Counted from the first letter of the stretch, positions 7,161 through 13,815 are shown. The stretch: DNA of 21,575 bases from Deltaproteobacteria bacterium (GCA_019310195.1 JAFDET010000021.1:1-21575), one strand, 5' to 3'. Notes: generated from the letters alone by a model not told the origin. Numbers and translations are program-made.

Positions 7161-8597
7161 TTACAACGGAAAAGTGCCGGTCGGCGAACCTGCGCCCCGA
7201 GGCCGACACCCCTCCGTCTCCCTACCATCGGCGATCTCGGGCGTTTCCTTCACCTCGAGTTGGCCGATCAGGGAGTGGGGGGTGGCCTCGACGATGCGCA
7301 CCGGAGCCACCTGGCCGGGCTGCGGGGGCGCGGCTCCGGTGGCAGCGTTGACGACCCGATGCCAGGGGTCGCGGCCCATGACCTGCCCGCCGCGCCGGCT
7401 CTCGCCCTCGATGAGGATTTGCGTCCTGCCGCCGACACGAGCCCGGTGGGCCGCCAGCGTCAGCGCCCGCAGCCGCTCCTGAAGCGCTGCCAGGCGCTCC
7501 TGGGCAACGTCGGGATCGACCCGGTCGGGGTCGCCGGCCGCGACCGTCTCGGGCCGCGGCGAGTACTTGAACGAGTAGCCGTCGACGAAGCCCACCTCGT
7601 CCACCACGCGCAGGGTCTCGCGGAAGTCGGCGTCGCTCTCGCCCGGGAAGCCCACGATCAGGTCGGTGGTGATGGCCACATCCGGCCGCGCGTGGCGCAG
7701 GGCCTCCACCACACGCAGGTAGGCCTCGGCGTCGTGGCGGCGGCGCATGCGCGCCAGCACCGCATCCGAGCCGCTCTGGAGCGGCAGGTGGACGTGGGGG
7801 CACAGGTTCTCCAGCTCGCCGTGGGCGCGGCACAGGTCCTCATCGAAGAAGATCGGATGCGGGCTCGTGTAGCGGATTCGCTCGATTCCGGGGATTCCCG
7901 CGATTCGGCGCAGCAGCGCGGCGAAGCCCACATCGTCGTGCCCCCGACGCACGGCGTGACGCCCGTAGGCGTTCACCGTCTGACCCAGCAGGGTGATCTC
8001 GCGCACTCCGCGCGCCGCCAGCTCCTGCGCCTCGGCCACGATGGCTGCGGCAGGTCGGCTGATCTCGCGGCCCCGTGTCCGGGGCACGATGCAGAAGCTG
8101 CAGAACATGTCGCAGCCTTCCATCACCGTGACGAAGGCACGGCCGGGCGTGACGCCCTGCCAGTCCGGGTGGCGCTCCGGCAGGTCGAAGCGCGACAGGT
8201 CCCGGACCTCTTCGCGGCGCACCTGGCGGCGGCCGCTCTCGGCTGCGGCCACCAGCTCCGGCACGAGCCGCACGTTGTGGGTGCCGAACACGAAGTCCAC
8301 CTGCGGGAAGCGGCGCAGGATGGCATCGCCTTCCTGCTGGGCCACGCAGCCCCCCACGCCGACCAGCCGCCCGGACGCGGCGCTCTTCCAGTCGCGCAGC
8401 AGCCCCAGGTCGCTGTAGAGCCGGTGCTCGGCCTTCTCGCGAATCGAGCAGGTGTTGATCAGCAGCAGGTCGGCGTCGGCGTCCTCGGCGGCCTGCCGCC
8501 AGCCGGCGTGATGCAGCAGGTTCGACACCTTCTCGGTGTCGTGCTGGTTCATCTGACAGCCGTACGTACGGATGTGAAAACGCCTGCTGGAGCCCAT
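7161..8597 (-). CDS. miaB: tRNA-2-methylthio-N6-dimethylallyladenosine synthase MiaB
   Basis: Radical-SAM methylthiotransferase that adds the 2-methylthio group to i6A37 of tRNAs. The N-terminal UPF0004 domain has TYGCQMNQHDTE (C14), NTCSIREKAEHR (C50) and GGCVAQQEG (C84), the three ligands of the auxiliary iron-sulfur cluster. The radical SAM motif is GCDMFCSFCIVPRTRGRE with C162, C166 and C169. A C-terminal TRAM domain runs through GGRTQILIEGESRRGGQVMG to GQLEVKE. NTCSIREKAE and the IVPRTRGRE sequence favour MiaB over MtaB or RimO. It has 478 aa, slightly long because of a polar tail after TRAM. The ATG at 8597 has no recognisable Shine-Dalgarno, in contrast with most genes here; a promoter-like pair immediately upstream could produce a nearly leaderless message. 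It is the first gene of the operon running to dnaE. Confidence 0.96.
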   Translation of the reverse strand: MGSSRRFHIRTYGCQMNQHDTEKVSNLLHHAGWRQAAEDADADLLLINTCSIREKAEHRLYSDLGLLRDWKSAASGRLVGVGGCVAQQEGDAILRRFPQVDFVFGTHNVRLVPELVAAAESGRRQVRREEVRDLSRFDLPERHPDWQGVTPGRAFVTVMEGCDMFCSFCIVPRTRGREISRPAAAIVAEAQELAARGVREITLLGQTVNAYGRHAVRRGHDDVGFAALLRRIAGIPGIERIRYTSPHPIFFDEDLCRAHGELENLCPHVHLPLQSGSDAVLARMRRRHDAEAYLRVVEALRHARPDVAITTDLIVGFPGESDADFRETLRVVDEVGFVDGYSFKYSPRPETVAAGDPDRVDPDVAQERLAALQERLRALTLAAHRARVGGRTQILIEGESRRGGQVMGRDPWHRVVNAATGAAPPQPGQVAPVRIVEATPHSLIGQLEVKETPEIADGRETEGCRPRGAGSPTGTFPL

Positions 8598-8604
8598 CGC
8601 GGGG

Positions 8605-8632
8605 ACGCTACCGGAGGCATTCCTCCCGTCAA
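8605..8632 (-). promoter_or_regulatory. Candidate proximal promoter of the miaB operon, nearly leaderless
   Basis: On the minus strand TTGACG (8632-8627) is followed after 16 nt by TAGCGT (8610-8605), which would start transcription at about 8598-8599, right at the miaB ATG. The spacer contains an imperfect inverted repeat, GGAGG-AATG-CCTCC (8613-8626). The preceding CCCGGTTTGAC is identical over 11 bp to the sequence in front of ribBA (minus strand, 13821-13811). The minus-10 hexamer is weak, so this is only a candidate. Confidence 0.3.
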
Positions 8633-8644
8633 ACCGGGTGCCTG

Positions 8645-8657
8645 GAGCCAGTGGCTC
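8645..8657. promoter_or_regulatory. 13-bp perfect palindrome upstream of miaB
   Basis: GAGCCA-G-TGGCTC is a perfect inverted repeat with a single central base. The spacing is too short for an RNA hairpin, so a DNA-binding site is the better guess. It sits between the distal and proximal miaB promoter candidates. Chance occurrence in GC-rich DNA cannot be excluded. Confidence 0.25.
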
Positions 8658-8685
8658 GAGTAGTGGAGTGCAGAATTCAAGCTAA

Positions 8686-8713
8686 TTGACTGGTTCGCAT
8701 CGGCTTTTAGAAT
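8686..8713 (+). promoter_or_regulatory. Candidate sigma70 promoter P1 (plus strand)
   Basis: TTGACT (8686-8691) and TAGAAT (8708-8713) are separated by 16 nt inside an AT-rich island, with AT-rich sequence just upstream (8671-8685) that could serve as an UP element. It lies 43 bp upstream of the better P2 promoter in the same orientation and would also transcribe the structured segment 8763-8931. Confidence 0.45.
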
Positions 8714-8735
8714 TCCGACAAAAGGTGTTTGACAA
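8707..8735 (-). promoter_or_regulatory. Candidate distal promoter of the miaB operon
   Basis: On the minus strand TTGTCA (8735-8730) and TTCTAA (8712-8707) are separated by 17 nt, giving a leader of about 110 nt before miaB. It overlaps both plus-strand promoters almost base for base, so firing in the two directions should be mutually exclusive. Hexamers are moderate matches to the sigma70 consensus. Confidence 0.35.
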
Positions 8736-8756
8736 TGCTTCTGGTCTCTGCATAAT
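8729..8756 (+). promoter_or_regulatory. Strong candidate sigma70 promoter P2 for the small RNA
   Basis: A perfect TTGACA minus-35 (8729-8734) and a CATAAT minus-10 (8751-8756) are separated by 16 nt. Such a consensus-like promoter stands out sharply in this GC-rich window. The predicted start is about 8763, immediately before a segment with strong internal pairing and a terminator. No protein gene lies downstream on this strand. Confidence 0.6.
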
Positions 8757-8762
8757 GGCTCT

Positions 8763-8931
8763 ATCAAGGGGATGAGCCCCACTCAGGGAGAGTCATCAGC
8801 AAGGTTTTTGGAGCGGCGGCGGATAAGACATTTCTCTTTTGAAATGTCCAACCTCTCACCCCCCATAATGCATCCGCCGCCCTCCCCCTTGTCAGCCCCG
8901 CCGCAGCAATGCGGCGGGGCTTCTCTGTCTT
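8763..8931 (+). ncRNA. Candidate structured small RNA of unknown family
   Basis: The segment begins about 7 nt after promoter P2 and ends at an intrinsic terminator, giving a transcript of about 165 nt. Visible pairings are nested. CAAGGGG (8765-8771) pairs with CCCCTTG (8885-8891). A long stem pairs 8810-8824 with 8872-8885 (GGAG, one bulged C, then GGCGGCGGAT against ATCCGCCGCCCTCC), competing with the outer stem at one base. An apical hairpin, GACATTTC-TCTTTT-GAAATGTC (8827-8848), is perfect. A small GATGA/TCATC stem (8771-8775 with 8793-8797) fits on the 5' side. No convincing coding frame with a ribosome binding site exists on the plus strand. The overall size resembles 6S RNA, but I see no match to its conserved bubble, nor to SRP RNA, tmRNA or a known riboswitch. 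Its role is unknown. Confidence 0.6.
8894..8931 (+). terminator. Intrinsic terminator of the small RNA
   Basis: An 11-bp perfect GC-rich stem, AGCCCCGCCGC (8894-8904) against GCGGCGGGGCT (8911-8921), has a 6-nt loop AGCAAT and is followed by the pyrimidine-rich tail TTCTCTGTCTT. The reverse strand lacks a U-tract after the hairpin, so the terminator works on plus-strand transcripts. It is the clearest rho-independent terminator in the window. Confidence 0.8.
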
Positions 8932-9103
8932 AGCCGGCCGAGGCAATCCTTGCGGGGGCCCGCACTACGTTCGCCTGCGGCTCACTGCGCGCCCTCGTCG
9001 GGCCTCGGAGCAGGCGCTTGTGCTCCGTCGGCTCGGGCTTGCGGGCCGCAGGCGTCGGCGTGTGCGCAGCCTCCGGTGTGGCTACGCAGGCTACCCCCGG
9101 ACG
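8932..9103. other. Non-coding GC-rich spacer with clustered hairpins
   Basis: No gene is seen here. The stretch contains several inverted repeats: GCCTG (8973-8977) with CAGGC (9011-9015), enclosing GCCC/GGGC (8991-8994 with 9000-9003). GGAGCA (9007-9012) pairs with TGCTCC (9021-9026). TGCG-C-AGCC (9063-9071) pairs with GGCT-A-CGCA (9080-9088), with one internal mismatch. The last hairpin lies just downstream of the thioesterase stop on the minus strand and could stabilise or end that message, though it has no U-tract. The style resembles dispersed intergenic palindromic elements, but only one example is in view. Confidence 0.35.
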
Positions 9104-9922
9104 CTAGCCCTGCGCGTCGCGGAGGAGGGAGTGCTGGGCCATGGTGGCGATGTGGCGCCCCGTGCGGTCGTGGATCCAGCGCCAGTTCAGGGCGCGGCCC
9201 TGGGCGGCCGTGTCCGTGTCGCTGGTCATCAGCCACCAGTCGTCCCAGGGCGCCGGGTCGTGCACCCACATGGACTGCTCCAGGCTGATGAAGCGATCGC
9301 GGGTGAAGTCGGGCCCCAAGCGCCGCCGCACGGCGTAGTCGCAGTGGATGTCGCACAGGAAGGCCAGCGCGCCCGCCCGCAGCGCGGGATCGTCGCGCAG
9401 CGGTAGATGCGGCCGCACCCAGACGCTCCAGCGCGTGCCCTCGCCGGGCCCGGCCACCGGCCAGGGGCTGCCGATCCAGCGGAAGGCCACAGGGCCGGGC
9501 CAGTACTCCATGCCTTCGCGCTGCGCGACCTCACGCTCGTCCGACAGCTCCTCCGGCGCGGGCACATCCAGGTCCGGCGCGACCTGCTGGAAGCCGATGC
9601 CGTCGCCGGGTGCCGCGAACGTTCCGTTGGCCTCGAACAGCACCCGGCCCCCGCTGCGAACCTCCACACGCCGATGCGCCAGGAGCCGACCGTCGCGCAG
9701 GCGCACAACAGACACCTCCGCGGCCCCCTCCCCGTCCACGGTGCGCAGGAAGGTGCCGTGGAAGGCTGTCAGCTGCCGACCGGGGCAGGTGCGCGCCAAG
9801 GCGTGGCCGGCAACTCCCAGCGTCAAGCCGCCGAAGCCGTGGACGTCCGCCTCGAAGACGTCGGGACCTCGAGGCTCGAGCCGGAGTTCGTCGGCGAAGG
9901 AACGCGGGGCCTGGTCGTGCAC
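9104..9922 (-). CDS. TesB-type acyl-CoA thioesterase (double hotdog)
   Basis: Hydrolyses acyl-CoA to free acid and CoA; substrate range unknown. The 272-aa product has two hotdog halves. The first shows PGRQLTAFHGTFLRTVDGEG, then RLRDGRLLAHRRVEV. The second shows DPALRAGALAFLCDIHCDYA and FISLEQSMWVHDPAPWDDWW, then IATMAQHSLLR. The TesB catalytic triad positions are D191, S213 (Thr in E. coli TesB, a conservative change) and Q263, with the same 50-residue spacing between the last two. The start is the GTG at 9922: reading further upstream only runs into an arginine-rich shadow of the neighbouring VWA gene. It follows that gene by 32 bp and is the last gene of the ribBA-moxR-VWA run. Linking it to the VWA/MoxR pair functionally would be a guess. 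Confidence 0.85.
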   Translation of the reverse strand: MHDQAPRSFADELRLEPRGPDVFEADVHGFGGLTLGVAGHALARTCPGRQLTAFHGTFLRTVDGEGAAEVSVVRLRDGRLLAHRRVEVRSGGRVLFEANGTFAAPGDGIGFQQVAPDLDVPAPEELSDEREVAQREGMEYWPGPVAFRWIGSPWPVAGPGEGTRWSVWVRPHLPLRDDPALRAGALAFLCDIHCDYAVRRRLGPDFTRDRFISLEQSMWVHDPAPWDDWWLMTSDTDTAAQGRALNWRWIHDRTGRHIATMAQHSLLRDAQG

Positions 9923-9954
9923 CGACCCACGGTACGCGATCCGGGATGGAGGGC

Positions 9955-11379
9955 CTAGAGGACGAGCTTGTCCACCACGCGCGAGAGCTGGCGCAGGTTG
10001 CGCACCTCTTCGGCGACGTCGGTGTGGGGCAGATACTTGTCCATCACGCTGTCGCCGAAGCCCCAGGCGCCGGGGCTCTCCGGGTTCAGCCAGATCACGT
10101 TCTTGGCCTTGTTGTGGATCTCGGCCATGCACCAGGCGCGCGGGTCGTTGTAGTTGTTCCGCGCGTCCCCGATCACGATCACCGTCGTCTTCTTGTCCAA
10201 CGACGACAGGTGGTTCTTCCAGAACTCGTGGAACGCGTAGCCGAAGTTCGACCGCGTGTAGACGTTGATCACGTCGCCGCCCTCGAGCGCAATGTCGACG
10301 GCGTCGGCGATGTCCTTCTCGTTGAAGATGTGGGTCACCTCGCCCAGCTCGGCGACGAAGACGAAGGCGCGGATCTTGGTGAAGGCTACCTGCAGGCTGT
10401 ACATGAACAGGAGCATGAACCGGGACACGTTGGCCACCGAGCTCGAGATGTCGCACAGGATCACCAGCTTGGGCCGGTCCTTGCGGCGTTCCTTGAAGAT
10501 CAGCTCGAAGGGCACTCCCCCGTGGTGCATGTTGCGCCGCAGGGTCTGATGCAGGTCGAACTTGCCCTTGCGTTCGCGGCGACGGCGGATGGTGAGGATG
10601 TTCTTGATCTTCTGCGCCAAGCGCGTGACGACCTCGCGCATGCGCCGGATGTCCTCTTCGGTGAGGCTGTAGAAGCTCTTCTCCAGCAGCGTCTCGCGGC
10701 GGAACTTCTCGATGTAGTCGAAGTTCTGCTTCTGGAGCTCGCGCTGGGTGAAGTCGCGCACGCTGGCGCGCAGCGCCTCCATCAGCCGCTCGATCAGCTC
10801 GCGCAGGGCTCCCAGCTCCTCTTCGGGCAGACCCATGCCGCGGAGCTGCTCGAGAAGCTGGCGCAGCTGGTCGCCGGCGCCCTGCGCGCCGAGCTGCTCC
10901 AGGATGCGCCGGGTGAAGAAGCCCACCTGGAGCATGTTCTCGATGCGGCCCACGTCGGCGGCCTCGCCCGCCTGGCGGATCATCTGCTCGAGCTGGGAGA
11001 GGTCCTGGGTGAGGAGCGCCTTGGCCAGCTCCGAGAGGTCCGCATCCTCCATCCCCTCGGCGTTCTCCAGGAACTCCTTCAGGCGCTCCATCAGCTCCTC
11101 GAGGTCGAGGCCCTTGGCCTCGAGCCCGGCGCTGGCGTCGTCGAAGGCCGACCGCAGCCCGTCGTAGAACCCCGACCAGTAGAGGTCGAAGAGCCGGTCG
11201 TAGGTGGGCAGGTCCATCGTGCGCTTCACCATCGTGGCGCGCAGCGCGTCCTTGAACACCTCGCGGTCGTCCAGGGTCAGCTCGTCGAGTGCCGTGAAGG
11301 CGTCGATCGACTCGGACACGGACACGCGGACGCCGCTCTTGCGGAGCAGCGTGGCAAAATCGAGGATCCGCTTCTGCAC
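9955..11379 (-). CDS. CoxE-like VWA domain protein
   Basis: A 474-aa soluble protein. The N-terminal 200 residues are helical and charged (GLDLEELMERLKEFLENAEG, then QLRQLLEQLRGMGLPEEE). A basic segment (LTIRRRRERKGKFDLHQTLR) follows, then MHHGGVPFELIF and a von Willebrand A domain. The MIDAS metal motif is intact: DISSS at residues 310-314 in KLVILCDISSSVANVSRFM, with a later TTVIVIGDARNN strand. The RRxxxxxxGGVPxEL lead-in to the VWA domain is characteristic of CoxE-like proteins. These pair with MoxR ATPases in metalloenzyme maturation or chaperone roles, and the MoxR gene lies 20 bp upstream. The GTG start at 11379 is supported by GGGGAGGAAAG. No signal peptide or membrane segment is seen. 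The client protein is unknown. Confidence 0.88.
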   Translation of the reverse strand: MQKRILDFATLLRKSGVRVSVSESIDAFTALDELTLDDREVFKDALRATMVKRTMDLPTYDRLFDLYWSGFYDGLRSAFDDASAGLEAKGLDLEELMERLKEFLENAEGMEDADLSELAKALLTQDLSQLEQMIRQAGEAADVGRIENMLQVGFFTRRILEQLGAQGAGDQLRQLLEQLRGMGLPEEELGALRELIERLMEALRASVRDFTQRELQKQNFDYIEKFRRETLLEKSFYSLTEEDIRRMREVVTRLAQKIKNILTIRRRRERKGKFDLHQTLRRNMHHGGVPFELIFKERRKDRPKLVILCDISSSVANVSRFMLLFMYSLQVAFTKIRAFVFVAELGEVTHIFNEKDIADAVDIALEGGDVINVYTRSNFGYAFHEFWKNHLSSLDKKTTVIVIGDARNNYNDPRAWCMAEIHNKAKNVIWLNPESPGAWGFGDSVMDKYLPHTDVAEEVRNLRQLSRVVDKLVL

Positions 11380-11399
11380 GGGGGGCTTTCCTCCCCGGC

Positions 11400-12434
11400 C
11401 TAGTGGAGGCGGCCCTTCTTGGCGGCCGGCTTGGGCGCGGGCGGGGCTGCGGAAGAAGCCGCCGGCCCGGGCGCGGGCTTGGCCGGCTCGGGCCTGCCGG
11501 GCTTGGCGGGCTCGGGAGGCTCGGGCTTGCGCTCCAGCAGCCGACCCAGCTCGGCCTGCGCCTTGCGGATGTCGCCCTCGTACTTGAGGATCACGTTCAA
11601 CGTGTCCTGGACCAGCCTCTCGTCCAGCTCGGTGGCGTTCAGGGCCAGCAGCGCGCGCGCCCAGTCCAGGGTCTCGCTGATGGAGGGCGCCTTCTTCAGG
11701 TCCAGCTCGCGCAGCCCGTGCATGAGTCGCACCAGGTCCTCGGCCAGGCGCTTGTCCACGCCCGGCACCTTGGCGTCCAGGATCCGGAGCTCCTGCTCCT
11801 GGCCGGGGAAATCGATGTACAGGTGCAGGCAGCGGCGCTTGAGGGCGTCGCTCATCTCGCGGGCATCGTTGGAGGTGAGGAACACCACCGGGCGCTGCTT
11901 CGCCACCACGGTCCCGACCTCCGGGATCGAAACCTGGAAGTCGGACAGGATCTCGAGCAGGAAGGCCTCGAACTCCGGGTCCGACTTGTCCACCTCGTCG
12001 ATCAGCAGCAGGACCGTCTCCTCGGAGTCGATGGCGCGCATCAGCGGGCGGGGCACGATGAAGCGCTCGGAAAAGAAGACCGAGTCCTCCGCGCCGATCC
12101 GATCCGCGGCCTCACGAAGGGACGTGGCGCCTTCCATGGCCTGGCTGAAGCGTTCCTTGAGGATCTGCGTATAGAGAAGCTGCTTCGAGTACTCCCACTC
12201 GTAGAGCGCCTTGGCCTCGTCCAGACCCTCGTAGCACTGCAGGCGGATCAGCGGGCAGCCGAGCGCCGCACCGGTGACCTTGGCCAGCTCGGTCTTTCCC
12301 ACGCCGGCCGGCCCTTCCACCAGCACGGGCTTCTCCAGCCGGGTCGCCAGGAAGACGACGGTCGCGACGGATCTGTCGCAGATGTAGCCCTGTTCGCCGA
12401 GGCGTTTCTGGACGTCTTCGATGCTGTCGAACAT
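11400..12434 (-). CDS. MoxR-family AAA+ ATPase
   Basis: A chaperone-type AAA+ ATPase of 344 aa. Walker A is GPAGVGKT (41-48), Walker B is VLLLIDEVDKSD (141-152), and a sensor-1-like VVFLTSNDAREMSDALKRRC follows at about 183-202, ending in HLYIDFP. The MoxR lid domain follows, about 215-300. The last 45 residues are a low-complexity Pro/Ala/Lys tail (EPPEPAKPGRPEPAKP and similar) that MoxR proteins usually lack and that is likely disordered. The ATG at 12434 has AGGAG 5-6 nt upstream and lies 7 bp after the ribBA stop; the CoxE-like VWA gene follows at 20 bp. The pair is a classic MoxR-VWA unit expected to remodel or load a partner enzyme, not identifiable from this window. Confidence 0.93.
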   Translation of the reverse strand: MFDSIEDVQKRLGEQGYICDRSVATVVFLATRLEKPVLVEGPAGVGKTELAKVTGAALGCPLIRLQCYEGLDEAKALYEWEYSKQLLYTQILKERFSQAMEGATSLREAADRIGAEDSVFFSERFIVPRPLMRAIDSEETVLLLIDEVDKSDPEFEAFLLEILSDFQVSIPEVGTVVAKQRPVVFLTSNDAREMSDALKRRCLHLYIDFPGQEQELRILDAKVPGVDKRLAEDLVRLMHGLRELDLKKAPSISETLDWARALLALNATELDERLVQDTLNVILKYEGDIRKAQAELGRLLERKPEPPEPAKPGRPEPAKPAPGPAASSAAPPAPKPAAKKGRLH

Positions 12435-12441
12435 GAGGCTC

Positions 12442-13692
12442 CTAGCTCATCAAATGGAGGACGTGACCGAGCTTCTCCTTCTTCGTGCGGAGATACTCTC
12501 GGTTGTTGTCGTTGGGGACCATTTCCAGCGGCACCCGCTCGACGATCTCGAGACCGTAGCCTTCGATGCCGGCGCGCTTGCCCGGATTGTTGGTCAGGAG
12601 TCGCAGCTTGCGGACCCCCAGGTCGAGCAAGATTTGCGCGCCGACGCCGTAGTCCCTCATGTCCGGAGGGAAGCCCAGGCGCTCGTTGGCCTGCACCGTA
12701 TCCAGCCCCTCTTCGTCCTGGAGCCTGTAGGCGGCGATCTTGTTCTTGAGGCCGATGCCGCGGCCTTCCTGGCGCATGTAGAGGACCACGCCCGAGCCGG
12801 CCTCGCCGATCTGTTTCATGGCGGCCCTGAGCTGGTCGCCGCAGTCACAGCGCAGGGAGCCGAATGCGTCTCCGGTCAGGCACTCGCTGTGAGCCCGCAC
12901 CAGCACGGCATCATCGGCGGACAGCTCGCCCTTCACCAGCGCTATGTGGTCCACGTGATCGATCTCGTTCTCGTACACGATGGCCCGGAAGTCACCCACC
13001 GCCGTGGGGATGACCGCCTCCGAGGCGCGCCGCACCAGCTTCTCGGTGCGGAGCCGGTACTCGATCAGGTCGGCGATGGTGACGATCTTGATGTCGTGCT
13101 CACGGGCGAAGCGCACCAGGTCCGGCATGCGGGCCATGGTGCCGTCTTCCTTCATGACCTCGCAGATCACGCCGGCGGGCTTCAGCCCGGCCAGGCGAGC
13201 CAGGTCTACCGAGCCCTCGGTCTGCCCTGCGCGGCGCAGCACACCGCCCTCGCGGGCCCGCAACGGGAAGATGTGGCCGGGGCGAGCCAGGTCGGCCGGT
13301 CGGGTTTCGTCGTCGATGGCCACCTGGACGGTGCGCGCGCGGTCCGGCGCGCTGATCCCGGTGGTGACGCCCGAGCGGGCCTCGATGGAGACGGTGAACG
13401 CGGTGCCGTAGCCCGCGGTGTTCTCGTGGTCGGGCACCATCATGCCCAGACGCAGCTCGCGCAGGCGCTCCTCGGTGAGCGACAGGCAGATCAAGCCGCG
13501 CCCGTACGTGGCCATGAAGTTGATGGCCTCCGGCGTGACGTTCTCGGCGGCCAGGAACAGGTCGCCCTCGTTCTCGCGATCCTCGTCATCGACCAGGATC
13601 ACCATACGGCCGGCGCGGATCTCCTCGATGGCCTCGGGAATCGACGCGATGGCAGCAGTGGTTTCGGGACTGGAGTGAAGATCGGCAGGCAT
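12442..13692 (-). CDS. ribBA: Bifunctional DHBP synthase / GTP cyclohydrolase II
   Basis: Makes both riboflavin precursors: 3,4-dihydroxy-2-butanone 4-phosphate from ribulose 5-phosphate, and the pyrimidine precursor from GTP. The N-terminal RibB domain (about 15-215) carries the acidic DDEDRENEGDLFLAAE (35-50), ARPGHIFPL (136-144) and GQTEGSVDLARLAG. The RibA domain (about 220-416) carries the zinc motif ECLTGDAFGSLRCDCGDQL with C271, C282 and C284, the catalytic YMRQEGRGIGL (305-315) and LLTNNPGKR. Both active sites look complete and the length of 416 aa is standard. The ATG at 13692 has an excellent GGGGAGG ribosome binding site. A 162-bp leader separates it from mglA and contains hairpins, but no FMN riboswitch core is recognisable. 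It heads the run into moxR. Confidence 0.97.
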   Translation of the reverse strand: MPADLHSSPETTAAIASIPEAIEEIRAGRMVILVDDEDRENEGDLFLAAENVTPEAINFMATYGRGLICLSLTEERLRELRLGMMVPDHENTAGYGTAFTVSIEARSGVTTGISAPDRARTVQVAIDDETRPADLARPGHIFPLRAREGGVLRRAGQTEGSVDLARLAGLKPAGVICEVMKEDGTMARMPDLVRFAREHDIKIVTIADLIEYRLRTEKLVRRASEAVIPTAVGDFRAIVYENEIDHVDHIALVKGELSADDAVLVRAHSECLTGDAFGSLRCDCGDQLRAAMKQIGEAGSGVVLYMRQEGRGIGLKNKIAAYRLQDEEGLDTVQANERLGFPPDMRDYGVGAQILLDLGVRKLRLLTNNPGKRAGIEGYGLEIVERVPLEMVPNDNNREYLRTKKEKLGHVLHLMS

Positions 13693-13714
13693 CCGGACCT
13701 CCCCGTACGGACCG

Positions 13715-13733
13715 CCGACGGCGGTTCCGTCGG
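13715..13733 (-). promoter_or_regulatory. Hairpin close to the ribBA ribosome binding site
   Basis: A perfect 7-bp stem, CCGACGG/CCGTCGG with a 5-nt loop, lies in the ribBA leader 11 nt upstream of the GGGGAGG ribosome binding site (13704-13698). It could influence translation initiation, but nothing shows a ligand or protein partner. Confidence 0.35.
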
Positions 13734-13758
13734 ACGTTTTCCGTTGGTCCCCCGCGAG

Positions 13759-13779
13759 AAAAGCCTGAGAGATTCAGGC
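13759..13779 (-). terminator. Attenuator-like hairpin with U-run in the ribBA leader
   Basis: On the minus strand GCCTGA-ATCTC-TCAGGC (13779-13763) is followed directly by TTTT (13762-13759). The stem is only 6 bp and the U-run is short. It could be a weak terminator or attenuator between the candidate promoter and ribBA, or merely a chance hairpin. No alternative antiterminator pairing was identified by eye. Confidence 0.4.
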
Positions 13780-13786
13780 AGTTTCG

Positions 13787-13815
13787 ACGGTATCAACCGT
13801 TGACTCGGGTGTCAA
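13787..13815 (-). promoter_or_regulatory. Candidate ribBA promoter
   Basis: On the minus strand a perfect TTGACA minus-35 (13815-13810) is followed after 17 nt by TACCGT (13792-13787). The preceding CCCGGTTTGAC is shared with the region in front of miaB. Transcription would begin near 13780, making a leader of about 90 nt that contains both hairpins. The minus-10 is weak. Confidence 0.4.

Noticed and set aside
3944..7351. A plus-strand open frame of 1,135 codons
   Set aside because: It runs antisense to two clear signalling genes and encodes Gln/His/Arg-rich sequence with no motif; long antisense frames are expected at this GC content.
8613..8622. GGGAGG followed by ATG upstream of miaB as the translation start
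   Set aside because: That ATG (minus strand, near 8620) is out of frame with MiaB, and its frame runs across the MiaB start without family sequence.
8763..8931. Naming the small RNA as 6S, SRP or tmRNA
   Set aside because: Size fits 6S roughly, but the open bubble is very asymmetric and no conserved 6S sequence is visible. The SRP GGAAG/tetraloop domain and tmRNA tRNA-like ends are absent.
8764..8946. A 60-codon minus-strand frame over the small RNA
   Set aside because: It has no family resemblance and lies over a promoter, stem and terminator arrangement that explains the region better.
9923..10456. An upstream extension of the thioesterase frame
   Set aside because: The extension is Arg-rich nonsense lying over the 3' end of the VWA gene; the hotdog sequence begins only after about 9922.
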